A stretch of DNA of 64,000 nucleotides, from positions 62,001 through 126,000 of the forward strand of contig NZ_SRIO01000005.1 of the NCBI RefSeq assembly GCF_004684205.1, read 5' to 3'. This DNA is from Candidatus Macondimonas diazotrophica. Its GTDB lineage: Bacteria; Pseudomonadota; Gammaproteobacteria; UBA5335. Made by a program: the position numbers and the translations under genes. Position 1 is the stretch's first letter, and each line of letters opens with the position of its first letter. The notes under the pieces are model-generated. The model searched no databases, was not told where the DNA came from, and was given only the letters and a program-made list of their open reading frames with translations. Positions 23,858 through 34,484 of this stretch are shown one piece after another.

Positions 23858-24924
23858 CCGCGCCCGCCCTGCCCAGCCACCGGTTCCTGCGCGCCCTTTC
23901 CCGACAGGGGGTAGATCGTACACCGGTATGGATGATGCGACAGGCGGGACGTTATCTACCGGAATATCGCGCTTTGCGCGAGCAGGCCGGAGATTTCATG
24001 AGCCTTTGCCGTACGCCAGAGCTGGCGTGCGAAGTCACGTTACAGCCGCTGCGGCGCTTTGCCCTTGATGCGGCCATTCTGTTCTCGGACATCCTGACTA
24101 TTCCCGATGCCATGGGGCTGGGGCTGCATTTTGTGGAGGGTGAAGGACCGCGATTCGAGCGCCCATTGCGGACGGCCGAGGCCATCCGCAATCTCCCTGC
24201 CTTGGATGTAGATGCCGAACTGGGCTATGTCCTGGATGCGGTCCGGCTCATCCGACAGGAACTGGACGGCCATACCCCGCTCATTGGTTTTTCCGGCAGC
24301 CCTTGGACCCTTGCCTGCTACATGGTTGAAGGCGGCAGTCCCGGCAGTTTCAGCCACATCAAGACGTTGATCTACGATGAGCCCGCACGCGCTCACGACC
24401 TGCTGGGACGTCTGGCCAACGCGGTAACGAGCTATCTGAATGCGCAGATTCTCGCCGGCGCCCAAGCCGTTCAGATTTTCGACACCTGGGGCGGCGCTCT
24501 GAGCGGGCCAGCGTTCGAGGCATTCTCGCGTCGTTATCTGCAGCAGATCGTGAACGGGCTGATCCGGGAACACGACGGCCAGGCCATTCCGGTCATCGTG
24601 TTTACCAAGGGTGGCGGCCTCTGGCTGGAAGCCTTGGCCGATACCGGCGCGGATGCCGTGGGGCTGGACTGGACCATCGAGCTCGACGAGGCGCGGCGCC
24701 GAATCGGTCACCGCGTCGCATTGCAGGGCAATCTGGATCCTGCCGTGCTGCGGGCGAAGCCGGCGGCGATTCGGACAGAAGTGCAGCGGATCCTGTCATC
24801 CTTTGGTGTTGGCACAGGGCATGTCATGAACCTCGGGCACGGCATCACACCCGATATCCCGGTCGGCCATGTTCAGGCCTTTATCGATGCCATAGCGGAA
24901 TTCAGCCCGGCCTACCACCGCTAG
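23854..24924 (+). CDS. hemE: Uroporphyrinogen decarboxylase
   Basis: Decarboxylates uroporphyrinogen III to coproporphyrinogen III in haem synthesis. The 356-residue protein shows the signature [14 protein letters not shown] near the N terminus, the catalytic Asp in [14 protein letters not shown] and [13 protein letters not shown]. The ATG at 23854 overlaps the pyrF stop; a longer frame inside pyrF is an artefact. The stop TAG lies in a CTAG tetramer shared with the stop of convergent phoU. Confidence 0.97.
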   Translation: MTAPALPSHRFLRALSRQGVDRTPVWMMRQAGRYLPEYRALREQAGDFMSLCRTPELACEVTLQPLRRFALDAAILFSDILTIPDAMGLGLHFVEGEGPRFERPLRTAEAIRNLPALDVDAELGYVLDAVRLIRQELDGHTPLIGFSGSPWTLACYMVEGGSPGSFSHIKTLIYDEPARAHDLLGRLANAVTSYLNAQILAGAQAVQIFDTWGGALSGPAFEAFSRRYLQQIVNGLIREHDGQAIPVIVFTKGGGLWLEALADTGADAVGLDWTIELDEARRRIGHRVALQGNLDPAVLRAKPAAIRTEVQRILSSFGVGTGHVMNLGHGITPDIPVGHVQAFIDAIAEFSPAYHR

Positions 24925-25697
24925 GGCGGGCTGCCATCGGGCGAATCGGTGTGCGTGTCGGATTCTTCGGCATCCGATGATCCGATGCCCGTCTCATCGG
25001 GCTGGCATTTCTGGTGGCGCACATCTTCGCCGGACACCAGATACACCACATACTCGCCCACGTGACGCGCATGATCCCCAATGCGCTCCAGCGACTTGAT
25101 GATCTGTGTCAACGCGATGACCTGACCAACGTTGCGGGCATCCTCCATGACATAGGTGGTCAGCCGGCGCAGTCCAGCCTGGAATTCGGCCTCCAGAACG
25201 GCGCGGCTGGCCGCGACATCCTGTGCGCGATACAGATCCAGCCGATCGAGCGCATCCATTGCGCGCTCCAGCAAATCGAGCACCCGCCGCCCCATGGTCT
25301 GCACATCCCACATCAGCGCGTCAGCGGGTTCGATTCGGAAGCCATCGAATACCTGTAGCGCCAGACGGGCGACCTTGGTGGCCTCATCGCCCACCCGCTC
25401 CAACTCGTTGACCGTCTTGGCAAACCCCATGACGATGCGCAGGTCACGGGCGACCGGCGCACGCCGGGCGATCACCAGGATCAACTCATCGTCGATATTG
25501 ACGTCGAGCTGATTGACTTCCCATTCACGACCGATAACAGACTTGGCGACGCGCCGATCACGATCCCGCAAGGCGATGAGGGCATTGCGGGTCTGGTGCA
25601 GAGCCAAGCCGCCCAGCTCCAGAACGCGCAGATGGAGATGATTCAGTTCGCCGTCATACCGGCGGACCGTATGGCCTTCCAAATGGTTCTGGCTCAT
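24921..25697 (-). CDS. phoU: Phosphate-specific transport system accessory protein PhoU
   Basis: PhoU couples the PstSCAB transporter to the PhoR kinase, keeping the Pho response off when phosphate is plentiful. The 258-residue protein is two repeats of a three-helix bundle, with the metal-binding motifs seen as [16 protein letters not shown] in the first and [17 protein letters not shown] in the second. The start at 25697 ([15 protein letters not shown]) is preferred to a further start three codons upstream. It is the last gene of the pst run, 50 bases after pstB. phoB and phoR are not in the window. The C terminus is extended and acidic. Confidence 0.95.
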   Translation of the reverse strand: MSQNHLEGHTVRRYDGELNHLHLRVLELGGLALHQTRNALIALRDRDRRVAKSVIGREWEVNQLDVNIDDELILVIARRAPVARDLRIVMGFAKTVNELERVGDEATKVARLALQVFDGFRIEPADALMWDVQTMGRRVLDLLERAMDALDRLDLYRAQDVAASRAVLEAEFQAGLRRLTTYVMEDARNVGQVIALTQIIKSLERIGDHARHVGEYVVYLVSGEDVRHQKCQPDETGIGSSDAEESDTHTDSPDGSPP

Positions 25698-25747
25698 GAC
25701 CCCCACACTGCCCGCGGCGCGGGTCCCGTTCGAAAACGCTCAGCCAA

Positions 25748-26638
25748 TCAGCCAAAGCGACCGGTAATGTAGTCCTCGGTCAACTTATGCTGGGGATTGG
25801 TGAAGATCTGCTCGGTCACGCCGAGCTCGATCAGATCGCCCAGATGAAAATAGGCCGTGCGCTGCGAGACGCGCGCCGCCTGTTGCATCGAGTGCGTGAC
25901 GATGCAAATCGAGAATTGCTGGCGTAGCTCGTCAATCAGCTCCTCGATCTTGGCGGTCGAGATGGGATCCAGCGCAGAGCACGGTTCGTCCATCAGGATG
26001 ACTTCGGGTTGCACCGCAATGGTCCGCGCGATGCACAGGCGCTGCTGCTGACCACCGGACAAACCGGTGCCCGGCTTGTCGAGGCGATCCTTCACTTCAT
26101 CCCATAGACCCGCACGGCGCAGACTCGATTCAACGACCTCGTCGAGCTGTGCCCGGCTTCGGGCCAGACCATGGATTCGGGGCCCGAATGCTACATTCTC
26201 CCAGATCGACTTGGGAAACGGATTGGGCTTCTGGAACACCATGCCGACCTGCGCACGAAGCGGGACGACATCGATCTCGCGGCTATTGATGTTATTTTCA
26301 TCCAGCAGAATATCGCCGGTCACGCGACAGCCGTCGATCGTATCGTTCATTCGATTCAGGCAGCGCAGAAAGGTACTCTTGCCGCAACCGGACGGACCGA
26401 TCATGGCCAGCACTTCATTCCGACCCACATCGAGATTGACGCCCTTGATGGCGTGCACGCTCCCGTAATACACGTTGATGTCGTTACAACGGATGCGGGG
26501 GTTCTCGACCCGCACTTCACCCACCGTACGCCTCACCTCTCGATCGACCGTTGCCCGGGGTGCCGCGCTTCGATCCATCATGGAACTTGACGGGACCGCA
26601 ACAGGTTGCTGGGCCTCATTCATGGAAACTTCTGTCAT
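25748..26638 (-). CDS. pstB: Phosphate ABC transporter ATP-binding protein
   Basis: PstB powers high-affinity phosphate import. The ABC domain shows Walker A at residues 81-89 (GPSGCGKST), the signature [16 protein letters not shown] and Walker [14 protein letters not shown]. At 296 residues it has an N-terminal extension of about 45 residues relative to E. coli PstB; a GGAGG site 5 bases before the ATG at 26638 supports this longer start. It lies 28 bases downstream of pstA. Confidence 0.96.
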   Translation of the reverse strand: MTEVSMNEAQQPVAVPSSSMMDRSAAPRATVDREVRRTVGEVRVENPRIRCNDINVYYGSVHAIKGVNLDVGRNEVLAMIGPSGCGKSTFLRCLNRMNDTIDGCRVTGDILLDENNINSREIDVVPLRAQVGMVFQKPNPFPKSIWENVAFGPRIHGLARSRAQLDEVVESSLRRAGLWDEVKDRLDKPGTGLSGGQQQRLCIARTIAVQPEVILMDEPCSALDPISTAKIEELIDELRQQFSICIVTHSMQQAARVSQRTAYFHLGDLIELGVTEQIFTNPQHKLTEDYITGRFG

Positions 26639-26666
26639 ATCGACCTCCAGGAAGGCGCGTAGTCTA

Positions 26667-27957
26667 TCACCAGCGGCGCTCGAACCGTCGCCTCAGGATC
26701 ACTGCCAAGGCATTCATACTCAACAGAAACGCCAGCAGCACGATAATGGCGGCCGAGGTGCGTTCGGTGAATCCCATTTCAGGGCTGTCAGCCCAAAGAA
26801 AAATCTGAACGGGCAAAGCGGTTGCAGGATCGAACACGCCTTTGGGAACGTCGACGATGAAGGCCACCATGCCGATCATCAGCAAGGGAGCTGTTTCACC
26901 CAGTGCCCGGGCCATCCCGATGATCATGCCCGTCAGCATGCCGGGCATGGCCAGCGGCAAGACATGGTTGGTGACCGTTTGCAGCGGCGAGGCGCCAACG
27001 CCCAGCGCCGCTTCGCGAATCGAGGGCGGCACCGATTTCAGCGCGGCGCGACTGGCGATGATCACGGTCGGAAGCGTCATCAGCGTGAGGACCAGACCCC
27101 CGACCAGCGGTGCTGAGCGCGGCAGGCCAAAGAAGTTGATGAAGACGGCCAGACCCAGCAGACCGAACACGATGGACGGCACCGCTGCGAGATTGTTGAT
27201 ATTGACCTCGATGATCCCCGTCAGACGGTTCTTGGGCGCGAATTCCTCAAGATAGATCGCCGCTGCCACGCCCAGCGGGAAGGACAGCAGCATCGTCACC
27301 GCGAGCGTCATGAACGATCCGACCACGGCGCCCCAGATGCCAGCCCGCTCGGGAGAGCGCGAATCGCCGGTGGTGAGGAAGTTCCAGTTGAAATGCTGTT
27401 GGAGCCGCTGCTGCTGGAGCAAGGTGTCCATCCAGGCCAGCTGCTGGTCGGTGATTTGCCGCTCGCTTTCGGGCAATGTGCGATCGATATGCCCTTTCAT
27501 GACCATATCGATGTCGCTTCCTGCAGGCACCCACAAGCGAACCGTCTGTCCCAACAGACCCGGATCAGCCAGCAGGCGCTTGCGCAACACGTCGTCGGCC
27601 CCATCGCTGATCAGGCTGTACAGCTGACGACGTTCTCCCCGGCCTTGAACATCGGGAAACAGGTCGCGAATCGCCGATTTGAGAACGGCCCCGTAGTTAG
27701 CGGCCATGACCTGCTGGGGATCGCCGCTGTCGGCGACATCCAACTGAGCCGGATCGAAGGTGACTTCCAGGCTCAGCTCGGTCTGCCAGAATGCGGTGTA
27801 GCCCTTGCTGACGATACTGACGAACAGCAGCGCCAGAAAGATCAATGCCAGAAGGATGGCCAGCATGCCGTAGACACGGAATCGGCGCTCCGCGGCGCGA
27901 CGTCTGCCGAGCCCCTGGTTGATCAGGTCAACGGGCCGCAACAGTGTTTGGGATTCG

Positions 27958-27965
<8 letters not shown>
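26667..27965 (-). CDS. pstA: Phosphate ABC transporter permease PstA, long form
   Basis: Inner-membrane half of the phosphate channel. The permease core with six membrane segments occupies about residues 205-430 and contains the ABC-permease loop [20 protein letters not shown]. In front lies one membrane segment ([20 protein letters not shown]) and about 150 residues of probable periplasmic sequence, making the protein 432 residues against roughly 300 in E. coli. Its start overlaps the end of pstC by 8 bases. Long PstA proteins are known in other proteobacteria. Confidence 0.94.
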
Positions 27966-29340
<1,375 letters not shown>

Positions 29341-29353
29341 GGCACCATTCCGC

Positions 29354-29387
29354 AAAAAGTAGGGAGGCCGAGAAACCCCGACCTCCC
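29354..29387 (-). terminator. Attenuator-like stem-loop between pstS and pstC
   Basis: On the minus strand GGGAGG and CCTCCC (pairing 29387-29382 with 29367-29362) form a stem extended by two further pairs after one mismatch, followed three bases later by TTTTT. It would end part of the transcription from pstS, giving more binding protein than permease, or protect the 3' end of the pstS message. Confidence 0.45.
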
Positions 29388-29398
29388 CAGAGACATCA

Positions 29399-30439
29399 TT
29401 ACTTCATCGGGGCCATTTTCTTGGCCGACTGGGCTGCCTTGCTGCGCTCGTCATCCGGCAGCGCGATCAGGCCACGGTCGGCAAGATAGCCTTCGGGACC
29501 CCAGGCTTTCTCGCTGGTGAACTCGGCAACGAATTCGGCCAAGCCTGGAATCACGCCCACATGCGCCTTCTTCACGTAGAAGAACAGCGGACGCGACAGC
29601 GGATAATCGCCACTGGAAATGGAGTCGTAGGTGGGTCGCGATCCTTCGATCACCGTCGGCTTCACGCTCGCCAGATTTTCCTCCAGGAAGCTGTAGCCGA
29701 AGATGCCATAGGCATCCTTGTTGGCAGTCAGCTTCTGGACGATCAGGTTGTCGTTCTCACCGGCCTCGATGAACGCGCCATCTTCACGCATGGTATGGCA
29801 GGCCGCCTTGAAGGCGTCACCATCTTTCTCTTTCAACGCCTTGAGGCTGGGAAACTTTTTGCATCCCGCTTCCATGCCCAGTTCGACGAGGGCATCACGT
29901 GTGCCGGAAGTGGGCGGAGGGCCCAACACTTCGATCTTCTGCTTGGGCAGGCTGCGGTCGATGTCGCTCCACATCGTGTACGGGTTAGGAACCAGCTTGT
30001 CGCCGCCCTTGGGATCGGGCACGTCCTTGGCCAAAGCCAGGAAGAGCTGCTTGAGCTCCAGCTCCATCGGCTTGGCGTCTTTGCTGTGCGCCAGCACGAT
30101 ACCGTCATAGCCGACCTTGACTTCGACGATCTCCTTCACACCATTGCTGGCGCAGGTCTCTTTCTCGGAGGACTTGATGGCTCGGGAAGCGTTGGAAATG
30201 TCGGGAGTTTCCACGCCCACGCCCGAACAAAACAGTTTGAAACCGCCGCCGGTGCCCGTGGACTCGACTTTCGGCGTCTTGAACTGCCCGCTCTTGCCGA
30301 ATTGTTCCGCCACGACGGTGGTGAACGGATAGACCGTCGAGGAGCCGACGATACTGATGTAATCCCGCGCCTGAGCCGCCAGAGGCGCAGCCAGCATGGC
30401 TGCCGCGGTTAAAGTGAGGTAGCCGATCTTCTTTTGCAT
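29399..30439 (-). CDS. pstS: Periplasmic phosphate-binding protein PstS
   Basis: Captures phosphate in the periplasm and delivers it to PstCA. The 346-residue precursor has a signal peptide MQKKIGYLTLTAAAMLAAPL ending at AQA, then DYISIVGSSTVYPFTTVVAE, whose Ser/Thr residues bind phosphate; the second-lobe GTRDALVELGME segment also fits. The start at 30439 has GAGGAAA upstream, and the 50-residue upstream frame is not a signal peptide. It heads the pst operon, and a Pho-box-like repeat lies about 150 bases before it. Confidence 0.96.
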   Translation of the reverse strand: MQKKIGYLTLTAAAMLAAPLAAQARDYISIVGSSTVYPFTTVVAEQFGKSGQFKTPKVESTGTGGGFKLFCSGVGVETPDISNASRAIKSSEKETCASNGVKEIVEVKVGYDGIVLAHSKDAKPMELELKQLFLALAKDVPDPKGGDKLVPNPYTMWSDIDRSLPKQKIEVLGPPPTSGTRDALVELGMEAGCKKFPSLKALKEKDGDAFKAACHTMREDGAFIEAGENDNLIVQKLTANKDAYGIFGYSFLEENLASVKPTVIEGSRPTYDSISSGDYPLSRPLFFYVKKAHVGVIPGLAEFVAEFTSEKAWGPEGYLADRGLIALPDDERSKAAQSAKKMAPMK

Positions 30440-30589
30440 GAAATTTCCTCTTGCATCAAATTTCGCTGATTGGACCCATGGCGAGCCTTGCGAAGAGTCT
30501 CCGCGGCTGTCCGCGCCAACACAGGCGCAAACGGTCTGCCGGGACACGCGCGATGCACTATAAGCAGGGAGAGAGAGAGCAACCACCAA

Positions 30590-30622
30590 ACTTTATGTCA
30601 CTTATGTGACGTTTTGATGTCA
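30590..30622 (-). promoter_or_regulatory. Pho-box-like triple 11-base repeat upstream of pstS
   Basis: On the minus strand three adjacent 11-base units (TGACATCAAAA, CGTCACATAAG, TGACATAAAGT) occupy 30622-30590. Units 1 and 3 match the E. coli Pho-box unit TGTCATAAAAC at 8 of 11 positions, unit 2 at about 6. A TATAGT at 30562-30557 could be a -10, though it lies 27 bases from the last unit. The repeats overlap the last codons of the photolyase gene. PhoB binding is inferred from pattern and context. Confidence 0.5.
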
Positions 30623-32010
30623 CCGCCGTCGATTTCCTTGACCTGTTGCACGTAGGCCGCGATGTCGACCTTGCGCTCCAATCCGGCCGCGTTCATATAA
30701 CGGACCGTCCCGAAAATCGGACGCTCGGGCCAGGGCCGATCGTGCAGACCGAAGATCCACCCGACGTTGGCATGGCTGTTCGGCGACAGTCCGTCGAGGA
30801 AATAGCGGTTGTTGAGCTCAAGGCACCGGGCGAACGCGGTTTCAGGGTCCGGCGACCATTCCAGGATCTTCTTTCCCCAGTACATGCGCAGATGATTGTG
30901 CATGTAGCCGGTCAGGCGGGCCTCGGTCATGGCTGCGTTCCAGTACGGGTCATGCGTGGCGGCCGCTTCCAGCGTCGCCAGGTCATAGCAATAGGGACGC
31001 GGATCCCCCGCATGCGCTTCGAGTGTTGCCCGCGCCCAGGCGGGAAGCCCCGCATAGCGATCCCAGGCCGGATGATGCAGCGTGTAGTTGTGGGCCAACT
31101 CCCGGCGCACGATCAATTCATCGAGAAACGCGTCGCGGTCCGCCGGATCCACCCCGGCTGTCTCAGTAACCTGCCGGGCCACTCGCTGAACGGCGATCTG
31201 GCCATATTGCAGATAAGGCGAAAGCCGCGAGACCGCCTCATCCTCCGGATGTCGGCGGCGGGCGGCGTACCCCATCAATCCGCAGCAGACGAACCGATCG
31301 AGCGCCTGCTCAGCGGCCTGCGATCCACCCGGGAAAAAACGCGTGACCGGACCCGGCGTTCGATCCACGGTGAGTCCGTCGCCCAGCCGGTCGAGATCAT
31401 GCAGCGACTCCCCGGCCAGCGCCGGCGGGCTTGCGGTCTGATACGGCTTGGCGTCGTCCATCTGCAGGTGCTCGTTGATCTGGCGCAGGATGCGCGGACG
31501 CATGGTTCGTGCCGCAACCTCGAGCCGCTGGCTGACCAGATCCGCCGGCACCACGACGTCGGTCTCCACCTGCCACACGACGCAGGGAGACTGCTCGGCC
31601 ACCATCTGGCGCCACGTCGCCAGCGGCGGCAGATAGGCGCGATCGCAAACGATGCCTGCCACATCAGGCGACAATTCCAGAATCACCGATGTCGGTTCAC
31701 CCCAGCGCAGCAGCAGCGGAATGCCGAACCGCGCCAACTCCCGCTCGGTCTCGGCCAAGCCTTCAAGCATGAACCGAAAATGCCGCAGCGCAGCGCCGGG
31801 GTAGTCCCGCATCAGTCCAAAGGCCACCACCACCGGCACCCCCAGACGATGTGCCTGGCCACAGGCGAACAGGAGGGCCGGATTGTCCCGCGCGCGCTGC
31901 GCCTGCTGCATCCAGTAGAGCACGGGACCGTTCGGCTGCCACGGCCGATCGTTCAGCCGCCGCACCCGATCGGGGTGAATGAACGGCGCCGCGGCGCAGT
32001 CCGGACTCAT
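30598..32010 (-). CDS. phr: Class II deoxyribodipyrimidine photolyase
   Basis: Light-driven FAD enzyme that splits cyclobutane pyrimidine dimers in DNA. The class II family is recognised from the N-terminal PVLYWMQQAQRARDNPALLF region and the C-terminal MHNHLRMYWGKKILEWS, LELNNRYFLDGLSPNSHANV and HDRPWPERPIFGTVRYMN motifs, which bind FAD and DNA. Length 470 is usual for the class. Most proteobacterial photolyases are class I, so this family choice is notable but not unique. Its start overlaps the stop of the upstream GST-like gene by ATGA. Confidence 0.93.
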   Translation of the reverse strand: MSPDCAAAPFIHPDRVRRLNDRPWQPNGPVLYWMQQAQRARDNPALLFACGQAHRLGVPVVVAFGLMRDYPGAALRHFRFMLEGLAETERELARFGIPLLLRWGEPTSVILELSPDVAGIVCDRAYLPPLATWRQMVAEQSPCVVWQVETDVVVPADLVSQRLEVAARTMRPRILRQINEHLQMDDAKPYQTASPPALAGESLHDLDRLGDGLTVDRTPGPVTRFFPGGSQAAEQALDRFVCCGLMGYAARRRHPEDEAVSRLSPYLQYGQIAVQRVARQVTETAGVDPADRDAFLDELIVRRELAHNYTLHHPAWDRYAGLPAWARATLEAHAGDPRPYCYDLATLEAAATHDPYWNAAMTEARLTGYMHNHLRMYWGKKILEWSPDPETAFARCLELNNRYFLDGLSPNSHANVGWIFGLHDRPWPERPIFGTVRYMNAAGLERKVDIAAYVQQVKEIDGGDIKTSHK

Positions 32011-32720
32011 GGGACCGGTTCAATGGTGGGATAGAAGTGCGCGTTCATGCGCTCGACGAACGCAACCAGATTGGCGTGACTCGCCACGGTTTCCTTGATG
32101 AGCGAATCCACCGGAAAGGCCAGTGTCCCCGCCAGAAAGGCATGAGCCACCGCGTCGACCGAGTGCGCCTGATCGCCAAGCAGGAACGGCCGGGACCCGA
32201 GCAGGACCGCCAGGGCATCCATATCCTCCGCGCCCATGGCCTCGATCTCGGGTGACTCATGCCGGCCGATCCCCTGGCCACGCAGATCGCGTCCCAGCTG
32301 GCGCCGAACCAGACGCGGAACCACCTCGCGCAGCGGCCGCGGCAATGCGCCGAAGAACACCTCGCGGGTGACGGCCCAGCCCTGCGGGTCGATCCATCGA
32401 CCATGGAGCATGACCCAGTAGAAATGTTCTTCGAGCATGCGCGTGATGGTCATCGAAAGGGCTCGTTGCGGCGCCCCCAATCCGGCATCCGGATCAACGT
32501 TGTATTGCGCGCGCAGATAATCCAGGATCAGCTGCGAATCCCCAAGCTTCAGATCGCCATCTTCGATATAGGGCAACTTGCCCTTCGGCGCCTTGCGCGG
32601 ATCGCCCAGCAGTGGGTGATAAGCCAGCCCGGTCATGCGCAGCCACGTTTCCACCTTCATGCAGAAAGGACTGGCGCTGGATAGCCCGTAGGCCGGGGGG
32701 AACTGATAGAGCCGGATCAT
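32007..32720 (-). CDS. Glutathione S-transferase-like protein (metaxin/FAXC type)
   Basis: A 237-residue protein with a thioredoxin-like N-terminal domain and an all-helical C-terminal domain. The first strand and helix read MIRLYQFPPAYGLSSASPFC, with Ser-Pro-Phe-Cys at the usual active-site position, and KGKLPYIEDGDLKLGDSQLI carries the cis-Pro and the glutathione-binding Asp-Ser pair. The C-terminal helix (EDMDALAVLLGSRPFLLGDQ) is typical of the FAXC/metaxin subgroup. The start at 32720 has GGAGGA 6 bases upstream. It is coupled to phr by a 4-base overlap. The substrate is unknown. Confidence 0.85.
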   Translation of the reverse strand: MIRLYQFPPAYGLSSASPFCMKVETWLRMTGLAYHPLLGDPRKAPKGKLPYIEDGDLKLGDSQLILDYLRAQYNVDPDAGLGAPQRALSMTITRMLEEHFYWVMLHGRWIDPQGWAVTREVFFGALPRPLREVVPRLVRRQLGRDLRGQGIGRHESPEIEAMGAEDMDALAVLLGSRPFLLGDQAHSVDAVAHAFLAGTLAFPVDSLIKETVASHANLVAFVERMNAHFYPTIEPVP

Positions 32721-32790
32721 GCATTCCTCCGGTTGCAACTGAGCCTTCCCGCCTTATAGCCGAAACTGCCGGCAGCGGCCACATCGGCAC

Positions 32791-32815
32791 AAAAAAATCC
32801 CGGCCGAAGCCGGGA
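32791..32815 (-). terminator. Rho-independent terminator after the permease gene
   Basis: On the minus strand TCCCGGC-TTCG-GCCGGGA forms a strong hairpin at 32815-32798 followed by seven T (32797-32791). It lies 60 bases after the permease stop codon and ends the ureide module on this side. Confidence 0.85.
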
Positions 32816-32874
32816 CAGGAGCCCACAAACGTCATGAGCGCCACGAGAGGCGCTCCGGATGAGGAAATCGCAAT

Positions 32875-34449
32875 CTACACCGAGCTCCGCAATTGCGGTT
32901 GGGCTGCCAACGACAGGTCGGATGCCGGAACAGCGACCCGGGCATAACCGTAGAGACCCGCGGCCATCGTCAGATAAGCCAGGGCGGTGGCGGGATTGTG
33001 ACCCAAACCGATCGATTCACTATGCATGAAACCCATGAAGGTCATGACCGCGCCGGCCAGCGCGAAGCCGGCAGCACGTTGATAGGCCCGATCGATGATG
33101 CAGGCCGCCACCGCAGCCAGGATGAGACTGGTCAGGATGGCGCCGCTGCCGAGCAGTTCGAGGCCGTGATAGAGCACACCGCTGCCGGCCAGCTTGTCGA
33201 GACCGACCGCTGCGGCATTCGTGCCGGCGGCGCCCAGCGCATTGTCGATCATCAGCTTGCCCCAACCGGCGACCTGGGGAATCAGGGCCAGCACGACCGC
33301 CGGGGCATGGCTCTTCGGCACCTCCTGAAAGGCTTGGGCGCCGATCAGCATGCCGATGTAGAGCAGGATGGGCGAGATGGCCACCACCGGGATCAGCGCC
33401 ATCAGCACCGCGACGATGCCGAACCAGGACAGGATCAGCACCATCACGCCCGTTGCGGCCGAGTAGCCGATCCGGCCGCCGATCGCCTTCCAGCCCGGAT
33501 GGCCGATGTAGACGGCGTTGATGAAAGGATTGCCGAGCAGGCAGCCGATCAGGCTCACCACGCCATCGACGGTGATCACGCGCGTGGTCGGAAAATGATC
33601 ACCGCCGGCCTCGGCGCTCTCCACATTGTCCATGGCCTCGACGAGGTCGTAGATGCCGAACGGAATGGCCGTGACCAGGATCACGCCCAGGTACTCGAAA
33701 CCGCCGAACACGTGGCCCACCGCCGGCAGCGGCACCGAGAAGCCGAAGCCTGCGAAGGACGCACCGAGCTTGTCGAGGCTCATGCCGCCGAAGCTGAAGC
33801 CCAAAGCGAGCCCACCCCAGGCGAGCAGCGAACCGACACCGATGGCGACCAGCCCCGCCGGAACGCCGCGCCAGTAGCGTACGCCCCCGAACCAGCTCGC
33901 CAGCAGAATCACGAAGCAGACCAGCCCGATAACCGGGTCCATGTACATCTCGAGCGCCGGCCGCATGGCGATGAAAGCGATGGAGACACCCGCCAGCGCC
34001 CCGAGCAATGCGGCGCGCGGGGTGATCTTCTTGATGTACGGCGCGACGAAGCCGCCCAGCATGAGCACGAAGCTCTGGATGAACACCCAGGTCAGCCCCG
34101 CCTCCCAGCCCTTGATGGGATCGCCGGCCATGGCGGCAATGGGCAGCATGATCACGAACACCACCACGAACATGTGCGGCACGCTGATGCCCGATGGCAG
34201 CGCGCACACCGTGTCCCGGCCTTCTTTCTTGGCAAGCTGAAAAGCCAGCCAGGCGTAGTAGCCCGTGGACAGGAATAGCATCAGCCCGGTGGCGGGCAGG
34301 ATGCGCCCGAACACGATGTCGTCCGGCAGCTTCAGGACGTAGCGCAGCAGCGCAGTCAGCGTGAGCAGGTTGACCAGGATATTGGTGCCGAAGCCAAAAA
34401 ACGCATTCCAGTCGCCGGGCGACCAGATTTTTGCAGCCGTGCCGTTCAT
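32875..34449 (-). CDS. NCS2/AzgA-like xanthine-uracil family permease
   Basis: A 524-residue inner-membrane transporter with about 12-14 hydrophobic segments, resembling the nucleobase/ascorbate (NCS2, AzgA-like) permeases. It begins MNGTAAKIWSPGDWNAFFGF and shows family-like segments ALPSGISVPHMF, the conserved substrate-region AIPFGIYDLVEAMDNVESAE and a helix pair around NPFINAVYIGHPGWKAIGGR. The start at 34449 is chosen since the upstream 22 residues overlap the preceding gene and are not hydrophobic. It lies 35 bases after the interrupted cysteine hydrolase and before a terminator. Given its neighbours, the substrate could be a ureide such as biuret or triuret, but this is inference. Confidence 0.85.
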   Translation of the reverse strand: MNGTAAKIWSPGDWNAFFGFGTNILVNLLTLTALLRYVLKLPDDIVFGRILPATGLMLFLSTGYYAWLAFQLAKKEGRDTVCALPSGISVPHMFVVVFVIMLPIAAMAGDPIKGWEAGLTWVFIQSFVLMLGGFVAPYIKKITPRAALLGALAGVSIAFIAMRPALEMYMDPVIGLVCFVILLASWFGGVRYWRGVPAGLVAIGVGSLLAWGGLALGFSFGGMSLDKLGASFAGFGFSVPLPAVGHVFGGFEYLGVILVTAIPFGIYDLVEAMDNVESAEAGGDHFPTTRVITVDGVVSLIGCLLGNPFINAVYIGHPGWKAIGGRIGYSAATGVMVLILSWFGIVAVLMALIPVVAISPILLYIGMLIGAQAFQEVPKSHAPAVVLALIPQVAGWGKLMIDNALGAAGTNAAAVGLDKLAGSGVLYHGLELLGSGAILTSLILAAVAACIIDRAYQRAAGFALAGAVMTFMGFMHSESIGLGHNPATALAYLTMAAGLYGYARVAVPASDLSLAAQPQLRSSV

Positions 34450-34484
34450 GCGGGAAACCTCTGAGAAGGGTTGAAGGAGCGAGT

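Noticed and set aside
32893-34278. 461-codon plus-strand open frame rich in His, Gln and Asp
   Set aside because: It is the complement of a membrane-protein gene; such antisense frames are commonly open in GC-rich DNA.
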